From Amaurobius ferox (lineage: Eukaryota > Arthropoda > Arachnida > Araneae > Amaurobiidae), in contig OX578148.1 of assembly GCA_951213105.1 (NCBI GenBank), forward strand, positions 139,697,915 to 139,761,914: a DNA stretch of 64,000 bases. The letters run 5' to 3'. Position numbers and translations under genes: made by a program. The notes under the pieces are model-generated. The model ran no database searches, was not told the origin of the DNA, and worked only from the letters and a program-made list of their open reading frames with translations. This document shows positions 35,944 to 48,176 of this stretch, piece after piece; position 1 is the stretch's first letter; the number at the start of each line of letters is the position of its first letter.

Positions 35944-36079
35944 ATGCAAATGTCGTTTGAAGAGTTATGCAAATGATCACACTGTCGTTTGAAGAGTTAT
36001 GCAAATGATCACACTGTCGTTTGAAGAGTTATGCAAATGATCACACTGTCGTTTGAAGAGTTATGCAAATGATAACACT
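35944..36079. repeat. 32-bp tandem repeat with octamer motifs
   Basis: Four units (35952, 35984, 36016, 36048) of gtcgtttgaagagttatgca plus aatgatcacact, nearly identical. Each holds ATGCAAAT, the octamer bound by POU-domain factors (35967, 35999, 36031, 36063). A fifth octamer lies immediately before the array (35944-35951). The 32-bp spacing is about three helical turns. Whether the sites work is unknown; near identity means a recent expansion. Confidence 0.9.
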
Positions 36080-36289
36080 GTCAACGCCAATGCTGTTATG
36101 AGGCTCGTGTAATGAGCATGAAAACATCGCATCATGCGGCATTTAAGACGATTACTCACAGATCATTAGAACTGTATTTTATGATATTGCAAGTTGTGTA
36201 CATAAATGACTTTGAGACGCACTTAACGGTTCTATGAACAGTTGTCGGATTTAGAAAGGTATCGCATTATAAGCTGAAGGAAAACTATT

Positions 36290-36995
36290 TGGTTCAACAA
36301 GCGTATCAGTCGCCATCTTGATTGGAGCGATGGGGTAGTTGCTCGGTGTAGGCAACTGTGAATCAGAGAAGGCGCTTATAACCGTCAAAATGGCTCAGGA
36401 CATCCCAGATAGACAACCTCTGGAGAGTATCCTGCATTTAGGAGAGGAGCCACGTCCACATTAATGGTGTCGTTATAAGTCATATAAAGGCATTTGCCAT
36501 CCTCCATGCATCCTGTAACAGAGGATAATATTCGGAGACAAACTGGCAGAAGGTGGGATTAGGTGTCGAGGTCCATTAAAGCGTCTATCACTGACCCCTC
36601 AGCATAGGCAGGACTGTCTCAATTAATGCCGAGCTCAGTCAGCCTGGAAAGTGTTCGATTGGGGGCATGTTGTCTTTATCGACTAATCCCGCTTCTTCTT
36701 CGGTGCTGATAACTGCCTCATACGTGTGTGGAAAAGGACTGACCAGCGTTCCCGCATTTGTTGTCGAGCGGCACACGACCATCACACGTGGTGTGACAGT
36801 CTGGGTATCCATCTCGTGGAACTGTCGATCTCCTCTAGTTGTGCTGCATGCCAATCTGATGACTCGCTTGTACGTCGACGATATTCTGTAACCAATTGTT
36901 TCGTCTACGCTGCCGTGCCGCCCAGGTTCCATTTAACAACAAGACACCTTCGACCGACGGATAAGGTCAATGGGCATGGTTCGCTTATCTGGATG
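36290..36995 (+). pseudogene. Second Tc1-like transposase remnant
   Basis: Translated in changing + frames: RQNGSGHPRQTTSGE (about 36385), RCRGPLKRLSLTPQHRQDCLN (about 36560-36620), VFIDSRFFF-like DESRF region (36670), VWKRTDQRSR (36725), then ITRGVTVWVSISWNCRSPLV (about 36780-36840), LYVDDIL (36868) and PGSIQQDT-like sequence (36930). This is the order of a Tc1 transposase catalytic domain. Several stops and frame changes, and the QDNARPH-equivalent region is scrambled. No terminal repeats were found. It differs from the element at 29340 in motif wording, so it is another Tc1 lineage. Confidence 0.65.
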
Positions 36996-37069
36996 AACCT
37001 GAAATGCAGAACCTTAAATAAGTTTCAATCATTGTACGAATTAATTTAATTGGAATTACAAATGCTTAT

Positions 37070-37990
37070 CGCACCACCACCACTGATGCACTTATAGTAC
37101 TTGTGGGATGCATCCCTTTGAATGTCAAGCTTCACTTGGAGGCGGCGGTTTATAAAATTATCCTCTGGAGACAAGACACTCTCATTGGGGAGTATTTGAT
37201 TAGAGCTTGTGATGTTGCAAAGAAGAATTGTATTGTAACTGAACGCTGGAGAGAAAAAAAATTATAAATTGGGATACAAACTTTGAAGACAGAGAGGGAT
37301 TCTCCATCTGCATGGATGGTTCTAAGCTGCAAGAACCTTTTTCTGTCCATCACAACAATGATCTGGTGGCTACTGACTCTATCACGATACAACAGTGTTT
37401 AACGCGGAACTCTATGCAATTTTTAGAGCAGTAGAATATGCAAGGAGAGAAACACTACAAAGGGTGCCTCTGATTCTAGAGCTGCTATAATGGCTCTCAA
37501 CATCACGACTTTTAAAAATGAATTATTTCACAAGATTAAAATAATCTTGAGTGATATTCCTAATGTAGGGCACTTTCATTTTGTAAAAGCCCATATTGGT
37601 CAAAATGAAAATGTGGACCAGTTTGCTAAAGAGGCAATCAAACATGAAAATATAGATGTGGCGTGTCCTGTTTCTTAAGCAACAACTTAAGAGTTAAGTT
37701 GGAGATGATGAGGCAGTGACATAATCGTTGGGAACACTCTGAAAAAATGAAGAACACCTTTCCTGAGCTTGAATGCTGTTTCGACTTCTCCTTGCTTCGG
37801 CAACTTTCACCACAACCAAATCTTAACTGATCATGGTGTTTTTTACAAATTTTATAATAAATCGAACATTTGTCCTTGTGGCAATGCTATTGGAAGCATC
37901 AAGCATTGTATATTTATGATTGTGTATAATGGAGTGAAGTAAGGAGGGAAAGTTTTCCAGCTAACTACCGGAACGTTCCCTTGTTGTCTT
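37070..37990 (+). pseudogene. Non-LTR retrotransposon (I/Jockey-like) RNase H and C-terminal region
   Basis: The first part reads TTTDALIVLVGCIPLNVKLHLE (37080-37145), the linker before RNase H in I/Jockey-type LINEs. RNase H motifs follow: CMDGSKL (37310), FNAELYAIFRAVEYA (37400-37445), DSRAAIMALN (37475) and FVKAHIGQNENVDQFAKEA (37580-37640). These hold the D, E, D and late D positions expected of the nuclease. A cysteine cluster (NICPCGNAIGSIKHCIF, 37865-37915) resembles the C-terminal CCHC-like end of such ORF2 proteins. At least two frameshifts (about 37470 and 37800) make it a dead copy. RT is absent. Confidence 0.72.
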
Positions 37991-38770
37991 TTATCAACAC
38001 CCCCATTTATGGAACAGGTATCTGAGATGTCGTTGCCTGGCTGTGGGAGGGAGAAATGCCGAGGTCGAAGATGGCTGATCAGGGCAGGTGGCCGTTGCTG
38101 CTCTCTTGAGGAATGGACAGTTAGGTTCACGATTGCCTCATTGGAGAGATTCAACCACTATTCTTTGCTGTCAACAACTCACTGTATTTGCATGTATACA
38201 GATTGTGCTTGTTTTTATTATTGTTTTACTCCACCGTGTGGTAAAGTTTGTACTTATTTTAGCTTATTAAAGTTGTTAGGCCTTTTGTCAGGGGGTGGGG
38301 GCCTGGCGTGTGGCCTAAGGGTTGCCGCTGGTCCCTTGTCTGCCGGTTTCGCGGTGGTTGTTTGTTGTTTGGCCGGAGGTGGTCCTGTGGATGGCGTTTC
38401 TTGCCACCGGCTTTGCCTGGGCATGTTCCCCGGGGCGGTCAGCTTTACTATCACTCCGACTGATAATCATTCCGTATGCCTTAGGGCGGGAAGGGCATTT
38501 TTACTGATTTACTAACAAGACAAAGCTCGACTACATACTGATCGACTTCAATGAGTTAATACCCTCCTATGGCCATCCAGGTCTCCAAACTTATTACCGA
38601 TAAAACACGTCTGGGATATGCTGGGACGCCCATTGCCGCCTCCTCAGAATACCACTGAGTTAGCTGACCCGTTGTAACATTTGTAGCAGAACCTTCCGCA
38701 GAGGAACATAAGCAACTTAATTCCTATACACCGCGCAGAATGTCGACTTGCACAGCTGCTAGGAGGGATT
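37991..38770 (+). other. GC-rich tail following the LINE; probable 3' UTR
   Basis: A stretch of higher GC (notably 38285-38440, many G-runs on +) continues after the LINE coding remnant and contains a long open frame (38009-38515) with no domain. Position and composition suggest the LINE's 3' UTR. The identity of the far end is unclear; T-rich sequence begins near 38815. Confidence 0.35.
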
Positions 38771-38989
38771 AACCACTTACTAAAATATAATGTTCTCGTT
38801 TATCTCTTAATAAAAGTTTTTTTTTTTTGCACTCAGATTTTAATTTTGCATATTTCTTCAAGCCATACATACATGTCTAGTTTCACGGCTGCAGCTGAAT
38901 TTCTTACGGGTGCATCTATTTTTTTTAAATATAGCAGTAATTATGATCCGTAATTATCCAGCACATTATCATCATCGCTTATAGTGCCT

Positions 38990-39660
38990 AGTAGTACATA
39001 AGGCCTTCAGCTTGCCTCCTCCAAGTTAGTTTGGGTGAACCCCGAGAACTTTTTCCCTCGGGCGCCCAAGTAATTTCCATAATAGGGATGTTATGCTGTG
39101 GTATTCTTAAGATATGTCCAGTTCATTTCCATCTACGTTTTTTGTTTCCATCTCTATTGATTTATGTCTAGTACTCTTGTAGAGTTCGGTATTAGTAATA
39201 ACATAAGGCCAAAATACTCCGAAAATTTCCCTCCGACATTTAATTTGCCAGGTATTCAACGTGTTGCATTGGCCCTTTGTTAATTTCCATGTTTCGGCTC
39301 CATGCAATAAAACTCTCTTCACTAAGGAATTGAAAAGGTTGATTTGGGTTTTTCAATTAAGGTTAGTAGATCTCCATACTTTATTTAGTTTTCTAAAACA
39401 ATTCTGGACTTCTGCAGTTCTTATTTTTATTTTGTCATCTGTTTCTACTCTTCTTGCTCAGCAGTACTCCAAGATGAGTAGAGCTATTTACATCTTCAAT
39501 GGGTTCATCATCTAGTTTTACATTTTCAGAATTTCTTTCATTAATTTTTAAGACTTTTGTTTTACTTTTATTTATTCGTAAACCAGCAGTTTTAGCAAAC
39601 TTGTTAAGGCCATTCTTTTTCTAGCGGAAGATACCATTCAATACGGATTCATGTCTCTTA
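38990..39660 (-). pseudogene. LINE reverse transcriptase C-terminal part
   Basis: Read on -: FAKTAGLRINKSKTKVLKI (about 39600-39545), EPIEDVNSSTHLGVLLS (about 39510-39460), then VLLHGAETWKLTKGQ and LNTWQIKCRREIFGVFW (39320-39220), then WAPEGKSSRGSPKLTWRR (about 39070-39015). These are the thumb and tail motifs of a retrotransposon RT (KTKVM, YLGS, YGAETW, RPKTTW in intact relatives). Frame changes near 39440 and 39110. Opposite orientation and different family from the LINE at 37070. Confidence 0.75.
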
Positions 39661-40479
39661 CAAATATCAATATTTAAAATTTAGTTAAGAGACCGTTTTC
39701 ACAGTTCTTTTGGGCACTCACTCCGAAATCTTAAAGGGCAACCCATATTGCATTTTACATATTCAGATTCTATAGAAAAGGTTAAGCGGATTTTTAAACT
39801 CTTCACCTTTTTAAAGGATTTTTCACCTATTTGCAAATGTTTGAAATTTTCTAATCCTAGTGTTAAATGAGCTTTCCATTTTGGGGGGATATATATATTC
39901 GCAATAAATCAATTTTCCAAGAAAAGTGTATTGCATACTTTACTACCTAACAACCCAAACGAAATGAGTATACATTTTAATATTCAAATATGTGTGAAAT
40001 ACCTTATTTATTGCTGAATTTATATTCAGAAAATTATGAATAAAAACAACTATTATTTTTGACGCCATTTTGTGTAGTGGCATCTGAAACATCGAGTTGA
40101 AAAATGTCTTTTATCCGTGCAATATTCAGTGTTCTATCCATTTTTTTTCGAAATTCGATTATTATTACGTTTATCGGGGACCCTTCCCAAAGTTATTGGA
40201 AGAAAGCCTCGGATATTTTTTTGAAAACCATCTTTGATAATAAAAAAAAAAAAAAAAAAAAAAAGACGAACACCTCAGCTAACGCATTGATGTTTTAAAA
40301 ACAACGATTATATATATGTTACACTAAGAAAAAAAGCAAAAACGTAAGTGAAAGCTACAGAACATTTGGCGTAACCAGACTATCAGATGGGAATTCGTCC
40401 CTTTTTATAGCAGAGTTCAATTTGTAGAATCACCCTTAATGGTTTTAAAGGTTTTCCTCGGTCCGTTATGGGCCTTTTT
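39661..40479. other. No gene seen; A-run near 40240
   Basis: AT-rich. A run of about 24 A at 40240-40263 could be a retroposon tail, but no matching element is recognisable on its left. Confidence 0.35.
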
Positions 40480-41570
40480 AACACTTTACAACATAGTTGA
40501 AAAGTGTTTATGACTTTGTTTATTCCGTCTGTCTATCTGTTCGCACGATAACTGCCGTAAAAATGACTTTATCAAAATGAAATTTTAGTGTGTTGTTCAG
40601 AGGGTCTCTGTGATCTATGGGAATATAAATGAATAATATAACCCAATTAGTTTTGGACTGAACCCGGGTTAAAAAAATGATATATATTCAACACTATGGG
40701 ATCTCATTCTTCAAAAAATTTTTAAGCCTTTTTAAAATTCACACATTGCTTCAAAAATTTTAAGAAATATTCAAATTATCCCATAAAAATTAAAATAATA
40801 ATTAAACCCATACTATATAAAGTGATCACGCGACCCACTTCAAAATAAAGTATAGCATCCGTCTTGCGTCAAAATCGGGATTTTCAAAGTTCTTTTTAAT
40901 TTATATTCAGTGTTGTATCCGCCCTAAACCGTTTTTGTTTGCATAATTTCTGTGCACCTACGCTCTGAAACAATGCAATTGCAATATAGTTGAGTTTAAA
41001 CGATCATCAAACTTTGATTATTTCTACAATGAAGCCTAATTTTTACGTATAGAGAATACAAACACATAAAGATGTAGGATGAGTATAAGAATTGGAAAAT
41101 TTCTTTAACACAAAATTATTTAGCTCTGGAGTTTGCAATATAGCTGATATGAATGGAACATTAATTGATTTTACATAGAAAACAGACAATTTTATAGCAG
41201 ACTTGGTCGATGAAGTTTTAAGCATAGAGTTAAATGACTTTTACCTCCACGGTTTTAAGTTTTTAAATAAAATAAAATAAATTATTGTAGTCATATGATG
41301 AATGAAAGGAATGGAATAAAAGTGAATGAATGAAATATTTACAGCTTTTACATAGAGAGCCAGGCGATTTATATTTCAATGGCGTCATTTGAATAAAGTT
41401 CATTTTTTTCGATGAAGTTTTAAGTTTTCAAATGTAATAAATTAATGTAGTATTGCGATAATTTTAAAAATATGACCGCTGAATGTATCGCATTTTACAG
41501 ATGTTAAAATAAAATTGCATTGCAGTTGGAAAGTATTTCATAGTCAATTAGTCTTGTTTCATTATTAACA
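40480..41570 (+). mobile_element. R2 repeat, copy 4
   Basis: Complete 5' hairpin and the usual body, with a duplicated tail module (41040-41230 and 41280-41460, both with catagagagccag-like and gatgaagttttaag blocks). The tail decays at 41560 and runs straight into copy 5. Confidence 0.75.
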
Positions 41571-41576
41571 CTTTAC

Positions 41577-42488
41577 AAAATAGTTGAAAAGTGTTTATGA
41601 ATTAGTTCACTTATTCAATCTGTCTGTCTGTTCGCAGGATAAGTGCCGTAAAAATGACGTCAGAAAGAAATTGCAGTATGTTTATTGAGACAGGCTGTGG
41701 GACATATGGGAATGTAAATGTATAATTTCATCCAGTTAGTTTTGGATTGAACACGGGTTGAAGAAATGAAATGCATTGAACTCTATAGGACCTAATTTTT
41801 TAAACATTTTTTAAGCGAAGTTAAAATTCACAAATTGCTTCGAAAATTTCAGAAAATACTCAAATTATGCAATAAAATATATAAAAAAAACTTCAGCGAA
41901 AGTCGGTAGTCTTTTAAAAAAAATTAAAATATTAATGACATCCATATAATATGAAGAGATCACGTGACCAACTTTAAAAAAATTAGGACATCCATATTTT
42001 TTCCAGTGTCAAAATCGTGGTTCTTTTGGAACTTTATATTGAATGTTTCATCTGTTCTGAAACTGCTTTATTTTTTTGTATTTTCTTTTTTTGTATTTAT
42101 ATTCTGCGGCAACGCAATTACAATATTTTTGAGTGTAAATGATTATCAAACTTTGATTATTTCTACGACGAAGCCTAATTTTAATGGATGCAGAATGTAA
42201 ACAAGCGATTGCAAAATGAGTTGTATAAGAATTGCTGGAATTTTTTCACGAAAAATTGTTTAACTCTGGAGTCTGACATAAAAGTGTCTGAATGAAATAT
42301 TCTCTGTCTAGAGAGCCAGACGATCTTATAACACTGCCTTTTTTGATGAAGTTTCCAAGTAAAATAATTTATTGTGCTGTGATAATTTTAAAAATATCAT
42401 CGCATTTTATAAATGTTTCCAACTGAAATGCTATTTCATTTAAAGTGTTTCACAATCAATGCTTTATGCATGATTGATCTTTCTTGTT
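41577..42488 (+). mobile_element. R2 repeat, copy 5, tandem to copy 4
   Basis: Starts aacactttacaaaatagttg and ends tgattgatctttcttgtt. The tail module is present once. The head-to-tail junction with copy 4 has only a few bases between the elements. Confidence 0.8.
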
Positions 42489-43599
42489 ATTAATTATTTT
42501 TAATCTGAATGAATGTTGTCGGTGAATTCAAATATATAATGATCAACTCAATGGCGGGGAGTTCCCTTGAAGATTTCGAAGTGAGTGCCAAAATAACTAA
42601 GAAAATGGTCCCTTATGCAAATTTTAAATATTAATTTTTGTAGAATACCTTAGTCCTTACTGAATGATATCTTGTTCTGCGATAAAAATTGTGCAATTGC
42701 GGTCAATGTTTCTTTTCTTGTTTTACGGCTGTACATACAGAGTACAATACAGTTATACAGGCCAAAAAGGCTTTGAACGATGGCGGCTTAGTGATATAGG
42801 GAAGTGATGTACCAATATAGTAAAATGACTAAACGCTACCAGATGAGAGGAACGACTGCGCCCCTAACGAAAAAATTTCGAAGTTAGCACTTCTATCTGG
42901 GAATAGGTGTAAAGTGTCAAGATAATGTATTTAAAATGATATAAGAGATACTAAAAATGAAAGATTTGATTCAACAAGAAAATCGTAAACCTGCGATGAA
43001 AATGACAGATCATCCGTATTGTTGTACGACTGGATAGTCTATATAATGATTACAAAAGCGATTTTAAAATTTTTTATTTAAAATTGAAAGATACATTTTT
43101 GAAGAACATACATATTTACATTAACTTATGCCATTCAAAAATATGCATTGAAAAAAAATTCTCTAGAAGTAGTTTTTCCAAAATTTTGAAATTATACTGA
43201 AAAAATTACATTTATTAGTGTTCAAAGGATCGTTAAGTTTTTATTTGTAATTTTCTAGAAGTCTAGAAAAACTTTTTACTGTTTTTTATCCAGTTTGGAA
43301 AAAAAAATTGCAACCAGCAATTATTTTGCGCAATTTTTACTTATATTTAAAATTAAATCTATTTTAATTTACTTTTCAACGAGCTAGTCACATTAATGCT
43401 TTTATGAAAGTGTGTTTGCGAAATGTTAAGATTTTTATTAAATTGCTTACTTAATTGTCTTATTTAGTTTTCAGAAACTTACATTTAAATTCAGGAAAAA
43501 TAAACGTTCAACGGCACACATTATAATTATGTTTGCTTTTAAAACGCTTTTTGATTCAATGGGAGAATTAAAAAAAAAAGGAAATTCATTACTGACAGG
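42489..43599. other. No gene seen
   Basis: AT-rich DNA without recognised repeats or coding motifs. Confidence 0.4.
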
Positions 43600-45480
43600 A
43601 AAATTAAACACAATTTCACTCGGCCGTAATTATTAATGTGAAAATATTATTCCGGCGAAGAAACGTCGGTATTCGAATTTCTTGTATGTAATTAATTATG
43701 AAAACAGAAAAGAAACTCCCGGAATGACTTCTCGATCTCGGACTGATTTACAAACTTCTAAAACATGTTTATTCTTCGTTAGGCTCAGCGCGGTTGACAG
43801 TTTAATTTCGGAGAAGAGGATTCGCCTCCTAAAAACGACGCACGGCTTACAATCGTGAATAAAATTAAGAAGTCTTGTAATAACAAAATCTGCCCCTTTC
43901 GAGAGGGCGATTTTTAATCCCTTTCTTCTTTCTCTCTTTTTTCCTCCCTTTTATTTTCTCGCTTTTCTCCCTCGAGAGAGAATCTGGGCTCTCCCAAGAT
44001 AAATGTTGGCATTTTAATTAAATCCCTCGCCGGTACAAGGTTACGATGCTAATTGCTCGTAGCGGCGAAGAGACAGAAATTAATTAAATAATTTATTAAG
44101 CTAGAATAATTACAACGTCAACACGACACGCGCTTCGATTTTTACAAATATCCTATCAAGTCGCTAACGAAGCCGTGTTTGCGAAGAACATTTCTCCATT
44201 AGCAATATTCAAAATAGGGCTTCGGGAAAGGACAAAAAAACTCTTTTCTCTTTAACCGAATCAACGCTTAGCGATCGTCAAATATTACTTTTTAATATGA
44301 GTCGGCGCTGCCTTCTCTAACCTACCTTAATTAAGTCTTTGCCTTATTAGCCTGTCTGTGTTTGTACGAATGAAAAGAACGCCCGAGAAAGAGGGGTGGC
44401 CAGAGGAGGGATGTACACAGACGAACATTTTTCTCGAGAGGAGGGGTGGGGGGTAGGAGAAACGCACAACTCCGGATGAAGATGCGAGAACTGAAATGAA
44501 GTGGGACGGAACGGTTGGGAAAAAATTATCCAGAGGGGAGAAAAAAATATTTTACGAATCTCCATAGGTTGTGCTAAAAGGAAAGGGAAAAAAAATTAAG
44601 GCGTGTGTATGCACAGCAGCGATATATACATATGTATAGAAAAAAAATGCCAGGGAAAGGGGAGGGGGTCGCAGCGGTAGATTCGGGGAGGCAAAAAGTG
44701 CTGAGTTTGAATTATGCAGAGTAATTTCTTATGCAGAAAACTGCTGCTGCTTTTTCATCTCTTTCGCCTCGGCCCCTTACGTCTTGTGATTTTATTATTG
44801 TAAAAACTCTTGGTACGGAGAGAAATATATATATACGAACAAACCCGTGCAGTGGAAAAAAAATTTTCGCCTTGCAAAGCTTTCTGTGAAGATGTGGAGA
44901 AAAAGACGGTTATGGGGAGGCGGGGGTGGGTGGTAAATAGGAGGAAGTATATTTGGGACCGCTCACTTGGAATATATGCATTCTTCATAAATCTGCGCGG
45001 GCGTCAAAGGACTTAAAATAAAAATGAAGTTAAAAAAAGAGAGGCGGCGTGCGCCGTTTAAAAAACCAAAGAGGAGGGGGGAGAGGGGCAGCCTCCGGGA
45101 GGAACCTTGAATCAACATTCTGCGGAGCCGGGGAAGAGAGATTAGCGGCTGGTCACCACTTGTCGTTACCTCATCAAAAGCTTTTCTGGAGGGGGAGCCA
45201 CCAGGAAAAGGATTAGGAGGTGCCAGAGGATCCTGCCTCCTCCGGAGTCATCCCAAGCATTATTCTGGAGGAAGAGATCGTGCGGAGGGAACACAAATTC
45301 TTCTGCAGATGCTCTACATTGAAACGGTTGGGAAATATATAAAGTGTGATGCTTTGAGTCCAATTGGCGAAAATGGTCGCGAAATCAGACAAAAGTAACT
45401 GGCAGGAGAATGAGGGCATGCTCCTTCGAATTTCTGGATAGGCTCACTATGCCCGAACTGGGAGATTTTAAGCAGATTTC
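43600..45480. promoter_or_regulatory. GC-elevated, mostly repeat-free island with TAATTA sites; candidate regulatory region
   Basis: Composition changes sharply: CpG-containing and purine-rich blocks (44380-44560, 44880-45300) replace AT-rich repeat DNA. None of the window's interspersed families occurs here. The homeodomain core TAATTA stands at 43627, 43689/43693, 44015, 44081 and about 44327, several in the palindromic TTAATTAA form. Open frames (for example 44347-44565, 45166-45363) show no domain. A conserved noncoding element, promoter or unrecognised exon would all fit. Regulation of the homeobox gene about 32 kb away is speculation. Confidence 0.35.
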
Positions 45481-46040
45481 TTAACGAATAAGGCAATTTT
45501 GGAGCATTAAAGTTTACATAAATGTGATTAAAAACTTTTTAATTGAACTTTTAAAAATATTGCGAATTTAACACATGCTTTTCGCTAGAAATTAGATAAT
45601 TTCGAAAGTATGGGCAGAAATAATTACGTAAACTAGAGCTTTACAATTCTTAAAATCTATAGACTTTCTGTAGTGACCGATTTACATAAGCGTAGACATT
45701 TCATGTTATTTGCTTTACTATTTCGGGCGATATCTAGCTATATTTGAAAAAGCAAAATTTTTATTATCTCAATAAGTCTTCTCGTTCTTCCGAATCAATC
45801 AGAATCTATAATCTCCCCTTTCTCATTGTTTTGGATTTAGCGCATAAAATACATTAAGAAGACCTTGAATTGCAAATAGCCATTATTTATGCTTAAACGT
45901 AAAAATAAACGATATTCTAAATTTAAAAAGTACTAAATCTACTGTTGACTGGTAGTGTTCTCGAGATATTAGGAACCTGTGAAAATGGCAACTTAAATTA
46001 ACAACAGCAACAACAACATATTATTAGCAAGAATTATTTA
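45481..46040. other. No gene seen
   Basis: AT-rich DNA up to the first LINE fragment. Confidence 0.35.
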
Positions 46041-46044
46041 AAAT

Positions 46045-46479
46045 GCATCTGTCGAAAAAGTTTGGCTTGAGATGAATGACCTTTTAGGTAAGAAAAATAC
46101 CTAAAATTCTCATGACAGCTTAATTCTGGAAGACCGTAAAATTTCAGATATCGAAACTCTAGCTCAGACATTTAATAACTACTTTATTATTTATCCTTTG
46201 GAGCTTATTTTACCACGGCATCCTCGGAATTCCGCTTCTTTCCGTTACCATTATAATGTTTCTAATTCTTTTATTCTTGCTCCGGTCACTCTCAAAGTTT
46301 TGTAGACTTTCTTAAGTCTAGACATATAAAAAAAAAGTGGCCGGATCATAACGAGTTACAGCCAAGGGTTATAAGGGCCCTTTTAATCAAAATTTTAGTT
46401 CTTTGTTATATTAATTTAATTTTCTCGACTGCTCCAATCCCTCACTCTTTTAAAACTAGTAAAGTCTGCTTGATTTTTT
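46045..46479 (+). pseudogene. LINE reverse transcriptase, piece 1 (fingers region)
   Basis: Translation gives MNDLLG, LILEDRKISDIETLAQTFN (about 46115-46175), LAPVTLKVL with a KKSG-like block (46275-46340) and IPHSFKTSKV (46440-46470), matching the region before the palm in Jockey/CR1-like RTs, where a ...SPGPDGIP... block precedes ...WKLAKVTPI. It stops at the run of T where R2 copy 6 begins; the sequence resumes in order at 47470. Confidence 0.65.
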
Positions 46480-47467
46480 AACACTTTACAACATAGTTGA
46501 AAAGTGTTTATGACGTTGTTCATTCTGTCTGTCCCCTTGCACGATAACTCCCTCATGTAAAAATGACTTTTACAAAATTAAATTTTAGTATATTGCTGAG
46601 ACTGTCTGTGGGACATATGGGAATGTAAATGAATAATATCACCCAATTACTTTTGGATTGAAGCTGGGTTGTAAAATGACATGCATTGAACCCCATGGGA
46701 TCTAATATTTCAAATATTTTTTAAGCGAATTTAAAATTCACAAATTGCTTAAAAAATTTTAGAAAATATTTAAATTATCCCATAAAATATTTAAAAGAAA
46801 ATTCAGCAAGATAGGTTCGGTAGTTTTTAAAATAAAAATAAAAATAATAATGACACCCATATTATAGGAAGAGATCACGTGACCCACTTCAACATAAAAT
46901 AGGGCATCCATCCTTTTTCCCAGAGTAAAAATCGTGATTTTTAAAGTTCTTTTTAATCTATATTTAGTGTTGCATCGTCCTAAAACCGCTGTATTTTTGC
47001 GTATTTTCTGTGCATCTCTATTCTGCGCTAACGCAATTACAATATTTTTGCGTTTAAATGATCATTCAACTTTGATTATTTCTACAACGAAGCCTAATTT
47101 TAACGGATGCAGAATCAAGCTGTAGGATGATTTGTATAAAAGTTGCTGGAATTTTTTAACTCAAAATTATTTAGCTCTGGAGTCTGGAATATAGGTAATA
47201 CAAATAAAATGTCCACTGATGTTACATAGAGAAGCAGACGATTTTATTGCATTGCCCTTTTTGATGAAGTTTGAAGCATGGAGTTAGATAGTACTTTTAC
47301 CTCTATGGTTTTAATTTTTTAAGTAAAATAAATTATTATAGTTCCGCGATTATTTAAAAAAATATCACAGCTGAATGTATCGCATTTTAGAGGCGTTTAA
47401 ATAAAATTGAATTGCAGTTGGAAAGTGTTTCATGATCAATCTTTAGGTATGTTTGAGTTTTCTTGTT
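46480..47467 (+). mobile_element. R2 repeat, copy 6, inserted in the LINE
   Basis: Complete copy with 5' hairpin and the ending gagttttcttgtt. It interrupts the LINE coding sequence exactly where RT motifs before and after would join, so R2 moved after the LINE landed. Confidence 0.85.
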
Positions 47468-47916
47468 AAAAATATTAACCAAGAATAAACCGGCACTCAT
47501 AATATTTTAAATGATAGACCCAACTTTATTGGCTGCTTTTGTAAGGTTTTTGAAAATGTGTTCTGAGTTAGACTCGTTGATTTTCCAGATAAAAATAACG
47601 TTCACACTAATCAGTTTGTGTTTGATAAACGAAAATGGACAGAACTTGCAATAATAACAGGTGTAAACACTATTCAGTATAATTTTGATATTACACTTTC
47701 GGTTTTCTGATTTTTTTTATTTATCAAAAGCTTTTGGTACTATCCATCACCCACATTTTTATCTACATATGACTTCATTGGCATTAGAGGAATAACTAAT
47801 ATTTTATTTAAAAATGATCGCAAACAATTCGTTTACTTACAAAATGTACGTTCTAGTCATAAAACTATCTGCTCAGGTGTTCTCGAGGGCTCAACCTTAA
47901 ATCTGAGATTTTTGTG
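47468..47916 (+). pseudogene. LINE reverse transcriptase, piece 2 (palm region)
   Basis: NFIGCFCKVFENVF (47520-47560), FVFDKRKWTELAIITGVNTI (about 47610-47675), YLSKAFGTIHHP (47720-47755) and the SGV-EGSTLNL block (about 47873-47905). In intact RTs these read FxxxFEK, FGFRxxxST, FLDLSKAFDTVxH and SGVPQGSxLGPLLF. Two aspartates of the second block are lost (D to Y and D to G), and several frameshifts occur. Confidence 0.75.
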
Positions 47917-48176
47917 CTGTTGTTTCTTATGACCTCCTGTTTTCGACGGGGTCGACACAGGAAGCAGGACAGAACGAAGAAAGACACAAGACGAGAGAAC
48001 AAAGTTTATTACAAGAACGCAGCACTGACGAAGGTCGGAGGGGGTGCAGCTTCACATTTAGACGAGGACCCAGAAGGTGGAAGGTTGACTTTATCCTCGA
48101 TAAACATTCATGCCTTACTCGAGATTCGAACACCAGACAGCAGCCGAAGACGCTATCCACTTCACCGCCTGGGCGG
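47917..48176 (-). mobile_element. tRNA-derived SINE, family D, inserted in the LINE
   Basis: On the - strand the head has CCGCCCAGGCGGTGAAGTGG then ATAGCGTC (A box) and GTGTTCGAATCTCG (B box). The body runs left to a tail reading aagaaacaacag. A 14-bp target duplication, CTGAGATTT(T/C)TGTG, stands at 47903-47916 and 48177-48190 with one mismatch. The RT sequence continues after it. This is the best-defined SINE insertion in the window. Confidence 0.85.

Noticed and set aside
35952..36079. CRISPR array (32-bp units)
   Set aside because: Units are contiguous with no variable spacers; an ordinary tandem repeat in eukaryotic DNA.
38009..38515. 168-codon protein gene
   Set aside because: The frame lies in the GC-rich tail after a LINE coding remnant, has no domain and shows no splice or start context; more likely 3' UTR of the retrotransposon.
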